NCBI RefSeq assembly: GCF_021916785.1
Contig: NZ_JAKCFC010000001.1
Location: 868,001-932,000 of the forward strand
Direction: 5' to 3'
DNA length: 64,000 nucleotides
Source: Mycolicibacterium lacusdiani
Lineage (GTDB): Bacteria; Actinomycetota; Actinomycetes; Mycobacteriales; Mycobacteriaceae
Below, piece by piece: positions 17,581-25,685 of this stretch. The position numbers and the translations under genes were made by a program. Position 1 is the stretch's first letter. Every line of letters starts with the position of its first letter. The notes beneath the pieces are model-generated. The model did not search any database. It saw only the letters and a program-made list of their open reading frames with translations, and was not told where the DNA came from.

Positions 17581-18490
17581 AGATCGTCACCCAATCGTCC
17601 CGCATGCTGATCACCGTCCACCCGTGCTGGCCCGCATGCGTCATCGCTCGCTCAGCGCCTGCGGTGTAGGCGAATTCACGCTCGCCGTCATCGTGGTCGA
17701 CGAGCAACCGCAGCGCCGCAGTCCCGGGCCGGCCGGAGTACATCAGCATCTCGTCGTCGCCGTTGGAGTTGCCCGCAGCCAGGATGGGCCGCCTGCCGAT
17801 GCGGTTCCAGATGCGTACCGGCTTCTCGGGCCCGTCATCCCAGATGTCGAGTGCGGGTTGGATCAGCAGGTCACCGTGCCCGTCGTCGCCCTCGAACTTC
17901 AAGCCTTGGGCACTACCGACCACGCGCTCGGGTGGGATGCCGTAGATCGCCGAGGTGACGGGGCGCATGAAGTCACGACCGCCGCCCGAGACGATGTAGC
18001 AGGTGAAGTCGTGGGCTTCGAGGTAGCGCAACAGCTCCACCATGGGCACGTAGACGCACTGTTGGTACGGGCACCCGAGCGTGGGATGGGTGGCCTCCGC
18101 GAAGAACCCGTTGACCAACGCGGCGTGCTCCTCGACGGTCATGGAGTCGTGCAGCGAGAGCACTGCCCCGGCAAGCGTCTTCAAGTCGGAGTCGTCACCC
18201 TGGTAGTGCATCGTGATGGCGCCGCCGAACCAGTTCAGGTCGCCCGTCATGGCGGCCAGGTACGGCTGCTCGACTTGCAGCGCGGGATCGCTCGCGGCCT
18301 TCGCGGCCAGCCGCCGCACGATGAAGTCCAGCTGGATGTACATCGGCTTCTCACACCACAGCGTGCCGTCGTTGTCGAACACCGCAACCCGGTCTTGCGG
18401 TTCGACGAAGTTGGGGCCGTCTGCGGTGACGCGACCCACGAAGTCCACGATCGCCGACTTCGCGGGCCCGTCGACCCAGGTGTCGAGCAT
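17573..18490 (-). CDS. HAD-family hydrolase
   Basis: A 305-residue haloacid dehalogenase-like phosphatase. Motif I is FDNDGTLWCEK (about 38-48), and there are later segments YIVSGGGRDFM (motif II-like) and AAGNSNGDDEML (motif IV-like). These enzymes form an aspartyl-phosphate intermediate and release phosphate. The ATG overlaps the sulfatase stop (TGATG at 18488-18492), and the 3' end overlaps the FGE start, so it is translated between them. Its substrate is unknown. A sugar or lipid phosphate handled with the sulfatase product is conceivable but not shown. Confidence 0.85.
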   Translation of the reverse strand: MLDTWVDGPAKSAIVDFVGRVTADGPNFVEPQDRVAVFDNDGTLWCEKPMYIQLDFIVRRLAAKAASDPALQVEQPYLAAMTGDLNWFGGAITMHYQGDDSDLKTLAGAVLSLHDSMTVEEHAALVNGFFAEATHPTLGCPYQQCVYVPMVELLRYLEAHDFTCYIVSGGGRDFMRPVTSAIYGIPPERVVGSAQGLKFEGDDGHGDLLIQPALDIWDDGPEKPVRIWNRIGRRPILAAGNSNGDDEMLMYSGRPGTAALRLLVDHDDGEREFAYTAGAERAMTHAGQHGWTVISMRDDWVTIFG

Positions 18491-20034
18491 CAGCCGCCGC
18501 GGCTGGCGAGGAACTTCTCGAGTTCCTCGACCGCGTTGGTGATGGTGAACGACGCCGGGTCCTGCCGTGGCGGGAATTCCTTGAACGTGTCGAGGAACTG
18601 GTTGACGATCGCCGAGGCGTAGAACATCAGGTACACCCGATCGATCATCCAGTCCCAGTAAGTGTTCGACGTGATGTCGGCATGTTCGTACGGGTCGGTT
18701 CGGAGGTTGAACAGCTTGGGCGCGCGCAGCCGGGTGAATGGCTCGAACCAGACCTGGAGGGTGCCGGGGCACCGCTGCTCCATGAAGACGACCTTCCAGT
18801 TGTCCACGCGGATGCCGAGCACGTCGCAGTCGTCGGAGAAGTAGATCATCCCGCGGCGCGGGCTCTTGTCGACCTCGCCGGTCAGGTAGGGCAGCAGGTT
18901 GTAGCCGTCGATGTGCACCTTGTAGGTGGTGTCGCCAATGGTCTTGCCCGACTTGAGTACCTCGACGACGTCGGGCTCGCCTGCTGCGGCGAGAAAGGTG
19001 GGCAGCCAGTCGTGGTGCTGAACGATCTCGTTGGAGACGCTGCGCGGCTTGATCTTTCCGGTCCACCGAATCATCTCGGGGATGCGGAATGCGCCCTCCC
19101 AGTTGGTGGCCTTCTCGCTGCGGAACGGGGTGGTCGCGCCGTCGGGCCAGCTGTTGGCGTGGGGCCCGTTGTCCGTCGAGTAGATGACGATGGTGTCCTC
19201 GGCGATGCCGAGTTCGTCGACGAGGTCCAGCAGCGTTCCGACGTGACGGTCGTGGTCGATCATCGTGTCGTGGTACTCCGACTGCCAGCGGCCTGCCTGC
19301 CCACGGCTCTCCGGCTTGGTGTGCGTCCGAAAGTGCATGTGCGTCATGTTCATCCACACGAAGAACGGCGTCTCCGCCTCGTGCTGGCGCTTGATGAAGT
19401 CGACGCAGGCACCGGTCGTCTCGTCATCGATGGTCTCCATCCGCAACTTCGTCAGCGGGCCCGTGTCCTCGATGCGCTGCTTGCCGACCGGGCCGTAGCG
19501 TTCGTCGACCTCGTCGGATTCCTCGTCGGTGGCCCAGGAGTGGATGACCCCGCGCGGCATCAGCGCCTTGCGCAGCAGCGGCGCCTCCTCGGCCGTCGGG
19601 TAGTCCTCGTGCTCTGGCTCTTCTTCGGCATTGAGGTGGTACAGGTTGCCGAAGAACTCGTCGAAGCCATGCACCGTCGGAAGGAACTTGTTCAGATCGC
19701 CGAGGTGGTTCTTGCCGAACTGTCCGGTGGCGTAGCCCAGTGGCTTGAGCAGCTCGGCGATCGTCGGATCGCCCTTCTGGAGTCCGATGTCCATGCCGGG
19801 CATGCCGACCTTGCTCATGCCGGTGCGATAGACGCTCTGGCCGGTGATGAACGACGAGCGGCCTGCGGTGCAGCTCTGCTCGCCGTAGGAGTCGGTGAAG
19901 AGCATGCCCTCATCGGCGATGCGGTCGATGTTCGGCGTGAAGTACCCCATGAGCCCGCGGCTGTAGCAGCTCAGGTTCGAGATGCCGATGTCGTCACCCC
20001 AGATGACCAGGATGTTCGGCTTGGCTTCAGGCAT
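18490..20034 (-). CDS. Type I arylsulfatase
   Basis: A 514-residue sulfatase of the alkaline-phosphatase superfamily. It has the metal-binding N-terminus NILVIWGDDIG, the modification signature CTAGR (55-59, the Cys to become formylglycine), and the later segments FGKNHLGD and STDNGPHANSW. It hydrolyses sulfate esters and could feed sulfur assimilation. No clear signal peptide is seen, so it is probably cytoplasmic. It is the first gene of an operon with a HAD hydrolase and the FGE that would activate it. About 180 bp upstream is a tRNA gene on the same strand. Confidence 0.92.
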   Translation of the reverse strand: MPEAKPNILVIWGDDIGISNLSCYSRGLMGYFTPNIDRIADEGMLFTDSYGEQSCTAGRSSFITGQSVYRTGMSKVGMPGMDIGLQKGDPTIAELLKPLGYATGQFGKNHLGDLNKFLPTVHGFDEFFGNLYHLNAEEEPEHEDYPTAEEAPLLRKALMPRGVIHSWATDEESDEVDERYGPVGKQRIEDTGPLTKLRMETIDDETTGACVDFIKRQHEAETPFFVWMNMTHMHFRTHTKPESRGQAGRWQSEYHDTMIDHDRHVGTLLDLVDELGIAEDTIVIYSTDNGPHANSWPDGATTPFRSEKATNWEGAFRIPEMIRWTGKIKPRSVSNEIVQHHDWLPTFLAAAGEPDVVEVLKSGKTIGDTTYKVHIDGYNLLPYLTGEVDKSPRRGMIYFSDDCDVLGIRVDNWKVVFMEQRCPGTLQVWFEPFTRLRAPKLFNLRTDPYEHADITSNTYWDWMIDRVYLMFYASAIVNQFLDTFKEFPPRQDPASFTITNAVEELEKFLASRGG

Positions 20035-20178
20035 GGCAGTCCCTTCGACCGTGCGTCCTTTCAGGGAGCCTAAGCAGCCGCCGATCTTGGCGGGGGCGTC
20101 ATCGTCGGATCGTCACGAAACGTTCGAGTCGGAACACATTGGACCCGCGAGCGACGACTTTTCGCCGGCTTCGGGGTC

Positions 20179-20203
20179 GAACGTCGACGGAAACTCGACG
20201 TTC
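20179..20203 (-). terminator. Hairpin downstream of the CAT tRNA
   Basis: Perfect 9-bp arms GAACGTCGA / TCGACGTTC around CGGAAAC, starting 12 nt after the tRNA 3' end. There is no T-run, as is usual for mycobacterial terminators. It would separate the tRNA from the sulfatase operon. Confidence 0.5.
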
Positions 20204-20215
20204 ACGAATCCAGAG

Positions 20216-20289
20216 TGGGGCGGGCGGGGCTCGAACCCGCGACCTAGGGATTATGAGTCCCCAGCTCTGACCGACTGAGCTACCGCCCC
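20216..20289 (-). tRNA. tRNA with CAT anticodon (Met, possibly Ile2)
   Basis: A complete 74-nt cloverleaf without encoded CCA: acceptor stem GGGGCGG/CCGCCCC, D arm GCTC...GAGC, anticodon stem GGGGA/TCCCT with loop CTCATAA (anticodon CAT), T stem GCGGG/CCCGC with TTCGAGC, discriminator A. It is not the initiator, because the first acceptor pair is G-C. The G-T pair at the base of the anticodon stem and the following AGGTCG resemble Ile2 tRNAs whose C34 is changed to lysidine. Elongator Met remains equally possible from sequence alone. Confidence 0.9.
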
Positions 20290-20383
20290 GATACGCCTAG
20301 CCTGCCTTGATGACATGCGCAGCAAAGCACGCTGCTAGTCGTGGAAATATCGTACCCCAGCACCTCCGCGGTCTTTGGTACGC

Positions 20384-20420
20384 GACAAGCCCCCTCGTCT
20401 GATCGGCGAGGGGGCTTGTC
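20384..20420 (-). terminator. Strong 14-bp-stem terminator of the exported-protein gene
   Basis: Perfect 14-bp arms (20384-20397 and 20407-20420, with core AAGCCCCCTCG) around a 9-nt loop, 12 bp beyond the stop of the gene ending at 20433. There is no long T-run. It is one of the most stable hairpins in the window and also insulates the tRNA upstream region. Confidence 0.75.
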
Positions 20421-20432
20421 CGGCAGTGCGGG

Positions 20433-22967
20433 CTACTCGGAATCGCCGCCGTCGGCGGCGGCATCCTGCTGCGCTCCGTCGGCCGGGGTGGAGGTTCCGG
20501 TCTCGGGCTTCTCGGCCGCGGGCGGTGTGAACACCTTCTGCAGGTTCTTGCCGGCCTCGGCGAGGCCGTCGTGAACGCCCTTGATCGCGCCCGAGATCGG
20601 GTTGTCGCGCACGACGTTGAACTCCGGCTTCTTCGCCGGCGTCTTCGGCACGGTCGTCGTGTCGGCGTCGGTCGACTTCACCAGCGTCGTGCCGGTGGCG
20701 GTCGAGTTGGCGGCCCCGCCACCCGTCGGCGCTGACGGCACGTCGGGCACGTTCGGCAGGACGGCGCCGTTGATCTGATCAGACGCGCCCTGCACGGTGT
20801 TGCGCACGTTGGTGATACCAGGCGCGAGTCCGGAGGGCAGAGCATCCCGCACCCCGAAGATCGCCGGGTCCGCAACGTACAGCGGAGCGTCGATCGTGTT
20901 CTCGATCAGATCCCGCAGTGCGTCGGGGTCGCCCGAGGCGAGAGTCGCGAGGCGGGCGGGTCCGAGCACCAGGGACGCCAGCAGGCGCAGGCCCGAGGCG
21001 CCGAGGCCCTCGATGACGTCCGCCGCGGAGTCCACCGGCCCCGTGGTGGGCGTGTAGTCCTGGTAGCCGATCGCACCGGGCTTCTGGAACTCGGCGACGG
21101 TGTTGGCCACCACTTCACCGAAGCGCACCAGCGGGTCGTTCGAGTCTGCCGCCGCGAGGGCGACCGAATCAGCTCCGGCAGGTGCCGCCAGCGTGGCCAG
21201 ACTCTCCTGCGGCAGACCGAGATTGCCACCGATGACATTCCCGAGATCGGGGAAGGCGTCGAGCAGTCCGGGCAGTGCGGTCGGGCCAGTAGGCAGTCCC
21301 AGGAGTCCTGCGATGATCGCCAACGGATTTGGCCCGGCCAGCGGTCCGCGGACCCCTGGCACCCCGCTGAAGAATGCGCTCTGCGTGCCCGCCACGAGCG
21401 CCGTGAGCAGATCCCCGGGCACCCGGCCGTAGTCCACGTCGGGGAAGCTGAGGAACGGTGCGAACTCGCTACCGAAGTTGCCCGAGAAGTCGCGGGGGTA
21501 GGGGTCGAGCGGGTTCGTCATGTCCTGCGTGACGTTGGTGTAGCCGAGGTTCACCAGGAGCTTCAGCGCCGGCTCGAAGGCGTCGGCGAACGGGTTGGTG
21601 AAACCGAACGCTCCCCCGGTGAACAGGTTGGCGACGTCAGTCGGGTACCGGAACGGCTCCAGCAGTGGGAGTGCGTTGGCCTCGATGGTGAGGAACTGGT
21701 TGAGCGCCTCGTAGTAGTCGTCCCCTGGCGAGATGTCCGTACCCAGAAGCGAGTTGACGAGCGGCACCAGGACGGACCGCGGCAGAGGCAGGCTGCCGAT
21801 GATCGGAATTCCGCTGGCCGTGAGACCGTCGCCGATGGCCGCGGACACCGCGTTGCCCAACACGCTGGCAAGAACTGGCTCCAGTACCTGAGGCAGCGCG
21901 CCGGTGATGTCCGACCCCCTCAAGATGTAGCTCGGGAAGAGAAGCGCTGCCCCGTTGTTGGCCAGAGTGAACGGGTTCGGCCATGCCGCAAAGTCGGACA
22001 GTGGGTCGTACTCCACCGTGGCGTCGACCTTGATCGGTACCAGGACTGCGCCGCCATCGGTCTCGACGCCCACTTCAGGAGTGACGACGCTGTTCTGACC
22101 GAGCCCCACGAGGATGGAATCGAGTAGCGGCGCGAACCGTGCGGCGAGACCACCGTCTGCGCGTCCCGGATTCCGCAACAAGATCATCGGCAGGATGGTC
22201 AGGCTGGTACCCGGCTCGGCACCCGTTCCGGTGCCGCCTGGTTGGTTCGGCAAGTCGGCGACGACGTCGGGATAGGCCATCCCGGTGGCCAGCGAGCCGA
22301 GCCCGAAGGCGATCACGATCGGTACGCGAAGGTTCGGCACCTCGATCGGAACACTCGGGTTGGCGTCGATCACCTGCGGAATGTTCTTCACTGCGTTGAG
22401 CGCGAAGGTCGTTCGGCATGCCGTGTTGCTGGCTGAACATCCACCTCCACCGAGGAACTTCGGCAGGGTCGCCAAGCCGTAAGCGGCGTTGTATGCCGGT
22501 TGGTACAGCGGGTTCGGCACGGACACCGGAATCGAGATGTCGGTGTCGATCCCTCCGTAGGGCGTCGTGTTGATCGCGTTGGCGATCTCGCTCGGGAACG
22601 CAGGCACCCACGTCGGGTTGAGGCCGAGGATGCCGAGCGCGCCGAAGGGCGGGCCGGTCGTGATGACCTTGACCGGCAGGTCGATCGGGTCGCCGCCGGG
22701 AATGGGAATGGTCGTCGGGATCGGGATCAACTGATCGAGCGACGGCACGTCTATGCCGAGCGCGGCGAGCGCATCGGCGAAGGTCGGGAAGGTGGCCGCT
22801 GCGAGCGCTACGTCCTGATGCGAGTAGGCGGGCGACGGCAGCGTGGCGGCCGTGGCCGTTGGCGCGGTCAACCCGACCGTGAGCGCAGCCGTGGTCGTAG
22901 TTACGGCACTGATCATTGCTGCTTTGCGCAGCGATCGACGCACGGCTTTTTGACGATGTTTCCCCAT
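20433..22967 (-). CDS. Large exported mycobacterial protein of unknown function
   Basis: An 844-residue protein. I chose the ATG at 22967 because GGGGAGGAA lies just upstream. The N-terminus is a long signal sequence with KAVRRSLRKAAM, Tat-like but not canonical, and a probable cleavage after TATA near residue 40. The mature part is rich in Pro, Gly, Leu and Ala, with two cysteines (CSASNTAC), and has PE-PPE-like low-complexity character. The last 90 residues are hydrophilic (Lys/Pro/Asp-rich). It has its own promoter and a strong terminator, so it is monocistronic. No catalytic motif is recognised. Surface or cell-envelope location is inferred. Confidence 0.8.
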   Translation of the reverse strand: MGKHRQKAVRRSLRKAAMISAVTTTTAALTVGLTAPTATAATLPSPAYSHQDVALAAATFPTFADALAALGIDVPSLDQLIPIPTTIPIPGGDPIDLPVKVITTGPPFGALGILGLNPTWVPAFPSEIANAINTTPYGGIDTDISIPVSVPNPLYQPAYNAAYGLATLPKFLGGGGCSASNTACRTTFALNAVKNIPQVIDANPSVPIEVPNLRVPIVIAFGLGSLATGMAYPDVVADLPNQPGGTGTGAEPGTSLTILPMILLRNPGRADGGLAARFAPLLDSILVGLGQNSVVTPEVGVETDGGAVLVPIKVDATVEYDPLSDFAAWPNPFTLANNGAALLFPSYILRGSDITGALPQVLEPVLASVLGNAVSAAIGDGLTASGIPIIGSLPLPRSVLVPLVNSLLGTDISPGDDYYEALNQFLTIEANALPLLEPFRYPTDVANLFTGGAFGFTNPFADAFEPALKLLVNLGYTNVTQDMTNPLDPYPRDFSGNFGSEFAPFLSFPDVDYGRVPGDLLTALVAGTQSAFFSGVPGVRGPLAGPNPLAIIAGLLGLPTGPTALPGLLDAFPDLGNVIGGNLGLPQESLATLAAPAGADSVALAAADSNDPLVRFGEVVANTVAEFQKPGAIGYQDYTPTTGPVDSAADVIEGLGASGLRLLASLVLGPARLATLASGDPDALRDLIENTIDAPLYVADPAIFGVRDALPSGLAPGITNVRNTVQGASDQINGAVLPNVPDVPSAPTGGGAANSTATGTTLVKSTDADTTTVPKTPAKKPEFNVVRDNPISGAIKGVHDGLAEAGKNLQKVFTPPAAEKPETGTSTPADGAQQDAAADGGDSE

Positions 22968-23403
22968 GATGTTTCCTCCCCAGGAACCTTGTGCGATGAG
23001 GCTAACACCGCAAACATCGTCCGGCAATCAAAACGCAACATTCCGTTCGAACTTTCCTGCGATCTTGAAATACGGCTTGATCAGCGGTGATCCGACGATC
23101 TCTCCGTTCAAAGCCAGCGAATGAACCGCCGCTCAGGCGTCGTGAGTGAACTCAACATCGACGTTCAGCAATGATCGCAACACCGTCACCTCAGATGCTC
23201 GATCGAGAACTCCGAGCGCGCGCCCATCGCTGTCGACTCGGGGACGTCGATTAGCTGTTCGTCACGTCAGCACCATCGAGGCACCGCATGGCGAGAGCCC
23301 GGTCGCGCCGGCCAACTGAGTAGGTCAGTGCGTGGCGCCGACGGCATCGACCTGATGGTCGACTACCGTTGCGGCAGAGAGAGTCTGAGTGGCGAAGCGC
23401 CGT
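22968..23403. other. 436-bp gene-free stretch
   Basis: Less GC-rich than its surroundings and without a supported reading frame on either strand. It holds the promoter of the exported-protein gene at its left end. The remainder lies beyond the 3' end of the AhpD-like gene. No clear hairpin or repeat was found in the rest. Confidence 0.5.
22999..23027 (-). promoter_or_regulatory. Sigma-A-like promoter of the exported-protein gene
   Basis: On the minus strand, TTGCCG (23027-23022) and TAGCCT (23004-22999) are 17 bp apart, an ideal spacing. The -10 ends 31 nt before the ATG at 22967, leaving a short leader that includes the GGGGAGGAA ribosome site. Confidence 0.55.
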
Positions 23404-24237
23404 TCAGGCGTACACCGGCTGGCCGTCGGTTCCCAACAGGTACCGCTCGGTGCCCTCGGCGACGCGGGGCGCGTCGGCCGCCAGCGCGACGGCAATCTTG
23501 TTGGCGGCGTTGCGCATTACGTCCAGTGTCAGCTCGAGCGCCTCGCCGGCAGTGAAGTGCTCGTGCACCCCGGCAGCCACGTCGGGTTGGATGCGCGAGG
23601 GCGTCCATGTCAATGCGTCGACGAAACGCAGTGCCGCCCTGTGCCGCTCCTCGAGCAGTTCGGAGGTGTCGTAACTCTCGATGTCGTCGTACATCGACTC
23701 AGTACCACCGGCATCGAGCGCCGCACCCTCGCGCAGCGACTTGCACAGTCGGCACGCATGCTGAACGGCACCGCGCAACCGCACCACCTCGGTGGTCACG
23801 GGATCCAACGCCCGCATCGCACCGACCATTGGCGCAAAGCGGTTGAGCACCAAGTCGATCGGCTCTTCGTCGTGGTCCCGGCCGGCCGGTTCCGGGATGG
23901 CGGGCAGGCCCAGCGCCGACAGACCGGCCGACACCCTCGGTACGAAGTCGGCGATGAACACACATGCCGTCACCGTGAACGCGTCGTTGCCAGTGGCCGC
24001 CAGGAAGGCACCCCGCTGGGCGTCGCTCATCGACGACACGTCGGCCGCGAACTGCTCGGCGAAGTCGCGAACCGCGGCGTCGTCGGATGCGGCCGAGTCC
24101 GACGGTAGGGCCGGCAGCGACATGGTGTCTGCGCACACCCGACGAACCAGCGCATTGACCGGGCCGAGGGCGTTCGGCGACACCACGATCATCCGTGTCA
24201 GCAGGTCGTACGGCGCTTCCGGAAGGCCCGAGTCCAT
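23404..24237 (-). CDS. AhpD/carboxymuconolactone decarboxylase-like protein
   Basis: A 277-residue all-helical protein. The centre has VRLRGAVQHACRLCKSLREG, the CxxC pattern (C-R-L-C) of the AhpD-like redox fold, and a repeat of the helical scaffold precedes it. Members are peroxidase-linked disulfide reductases or decarboxylases. The start lies 7 nt from the pmbA stop, so it is the last gene of the operon that begins with the ECF-type transporter. I infer a redox role tied to the peptide or cofactor handled by TldD/PmbA. The substrate is unknown. Confidence 0.8.
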   Translation of the reverse strand: MDSGLPEAPYDLLTRMIVVSPNALGPVNALVRRVCADTMSLPALPSDSAASDDAAVRDFAEQFAADVSSMSDAQRGAFLAATGNDAFTVTACVFIADFVPRVSAGLSALGLPAIPEPAGRDHDEEPIDLVLNRFAPMVGAMRALDPVTTEVVRLRGAVQHACRLCKSLREGAALDAGGTESMYDDIESYDTSELLEERHRAALRFVDALTWTPSRIQPDVAAGVHEHFTAGEALELTLDVMRNAANKIAVALAADAPRVAEGTERYLLGTDGQPVYA

Positions 24238-24244
24238 GTCGCGA

Positions 24245-25615
24245 TTATTGCGCCTGGCTCACCGATGACATGTGAAAGTCGGGAATCCGGAGCGACGGCA
24301 TGGCCGCCCGCGTCGCCCAGTCACCCCACTCGCGCGGCAGGGTCACCTCGCTGACGCCCGCCTCGGTCGCGCGCCGAAGCAGGTCCAACGGGCTCTCGTT
24401 GAAGCGGAAGTTGTTGACGGCGGCGGTGACCTCGCCGTCTTCCACCAGGTACACGCCGTCGCGGGTCAAACCCGTGAGCAGCAGGACGGTGGGATCGACC
24501 TCCCGCATGTACCACAGCGTGGTGAGCAACAGCCCCCGCTCCGTGCTCGCCACCATGTCCGCCAGACTCGCCGTCCCGCCCGTCATCAGCAGGTTGTCGG
24601 CGGCCACCGTCACCGGTACGCCGAACTCGGCCGCCGCGGCCCGCGGGTAGGCCAGTGCGTTCACAGCACCGTCGCGCAACCAGTCGACGCGACCGATGTC
24701 CATGCCGTTGTCGAAGACCGACGCCCGCTCTGACGAACTCGTGGCCGCTACGAACGGCGAGCACTGCAGGCCCCCCGCATCCGGGTCGGAGTAGAGGGTC
24801 AGGCCGAGGTCACCGAGGCGCTCCCCCAACCGCGTGCCCCCGGGTGCGGACAACGCCGTGCGACCTTCCTGCGCGCCGCGGCCGTCCATGCTCCACGCCA
24901 GGTAGATCATCATGTCCGAGACGGTCGAGGGGGGCATCAGCGTCTCGTACCGCCCCGCGGGCAGCTCCACCGTGCGCTCCGACCAGCCGAGCCTGATCGC
25001 TAGGTCGTCCAGCATCGAATCCGTTGGGACGTCGACGAAGTCAGGCGTGCTGACGCCGGCCCACGCACTGCCGCCGGACCGCTTGGCGTTGATCTCCACG
25101 GTGCCGGTCGGCTGAGTGTGCCTGCGCCGCAGACCGTTCGACGTGGCGACGAACGTCGTCTCGAGTTCGTGCCTGGCGAAGCCGTAAAGGGTGTCGGCAC
25201 CGCGGAACCCGCGCGTCAGGCCTTGCGCCACGCCGCCGAACACCGTGGCACCAGTCGTCGGTACCGGATCGTGCCAATCGCCGGGAGCCGGCGTGGCCGC
25301 CAATGCCGGTGCAGAATCACGTGCCTCGGGCGCCGCCGCGGCCGCCGCCTGTGAGGCCGCCACCAACGGTGCGACGGCATTCGGGTCGACCTCGCTGGAC
25401 TTCACCGAGCCGACGAACGCTGCGTCACCGCGGCGGACGATCGAGATCACGGTGGTGTCGCGTCCGAGCGACTCGCCGTTGGTGGTCATCGAGTTTCCCG
25501 CCCACCGCAGTGAGGCGGTCGACCGGTCGGTGACCAGGACGATGGTCTCGTCGGCCCCGCCGCGCCGCTTCGCCTCTGCCAGAGCCAGTTCCACCACCCG
25601 CGGTGCGCCGATCAT
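24245..25615 (-). CDS. pmbA: PmbA/TldE-like peptidase subunit
   Basis: A 456-residue protein of the TldD/PmbA family. The N-terminal segment VVELALAEAKRRGGADETIVLV and the later DNLLMTGGTASLADMVASTERGLL are typical. It lacks a HExxxH motif, as expected for the non-catalytic TldE/PmbA partner of a TldD-TldE metalloprotease heterodimer. I chose the ATG at 25615, where it overlaps the stop of a 22-codon mini-cistron (ATGA). An upstream extension in the same frame would only read across the duplicated 30-bp unit. Confidence 0.88.
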   Translation of the reverse strand: MIGAPRVVELALAEAKRRGGADETIVLVTDRSTASLRWAGNSMTTNGESLGRDTTVISIVRRGDAAFVGSVKSSEVDPNAVAPLVAASQAAAAAAPEARDSAPALAATPAPGDWHDPVPTTGATVFGGVAQGLTRGFRGADTLYGFARHELETTFVATSNGLRRRHTQPTGTVEINAKRSGGSAWAGVSTPDFVDVPTDSMLDDLAIRLGWSERTVELPAGRYETLMPPSTVSDMMIYLAWSMDGRGAQEGRTALSAPGGTRLGERLGDLGLTLYSDPDAGGLQCSPFVAATSSSERASVFDNGMDIGRVDWLRDGAVNALAYPRAAAAEFGVPVTVAADNLLMTGGTASLADMVASTERGLLLTTLWYMREVDPTVLLLTGLTRDGVYLVEDGEVTAAVNNFRFNESPLDLLRRATEAGVSEVTLPREWGDWATRAAMPSLRIPDFHMSSVSQAQ

Positions 25616-25680
25616 CGTTGGCTCCACTTCACTTCTTCGCTGGCGCTCATCAGCGCTGACTCTTCTTCGCTGGCGCTCAT
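25612..25680 (-). CDS. 22-codon mini-cistron between tldD and pmbA
   Basis: Begins with ATG overlapping the tldD stop (TGATG) and ends with TGA overlapping the pmbA ATG (ATGA). It encodes a peptide with two copies of MSASEE (residues 1-6 and 11-16), caused by a duplicated 24-bp sequence at a 30-bp period. The perfect junctions at both ends suggest it carries ribosomes from tldD to pmbA. It could also be chance, since one copy would leave the frame intact as well. Confidence 0.4.
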   Translation of the reverse strand: MSASEEESALMSASEEVKWSQR

Positions 25681-25685
25681 CAGCG
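25632..25685. repeat. Direct repeat, 24 bp at 30-bp period
   Basis: Two identical 24-bp copies (25632-25655 and 25662-25685, starting CTTCTTCGCTGG) separated by 6 bp. The unit spans the tldD stop codon region and the mini-cistron start, so the second copy arose by tandem duplication. The duplication adds ten codons, keeping the frame. Confidence 0.9.

Noticed and set aside
17573..19357. 594-residue frame before the HAD hydrolase
   Set aside because: The first half is a shadow of the sulfatase gene. The HAD protein starts at 18490 with a stop/start overlap.
20155..20215. Operator reading of the 9-bp inverted repeat near the tRNA
   Set aside because: It lies just after the tRNA 3' end, where a terminator is expected, and far from the sulfatase start.
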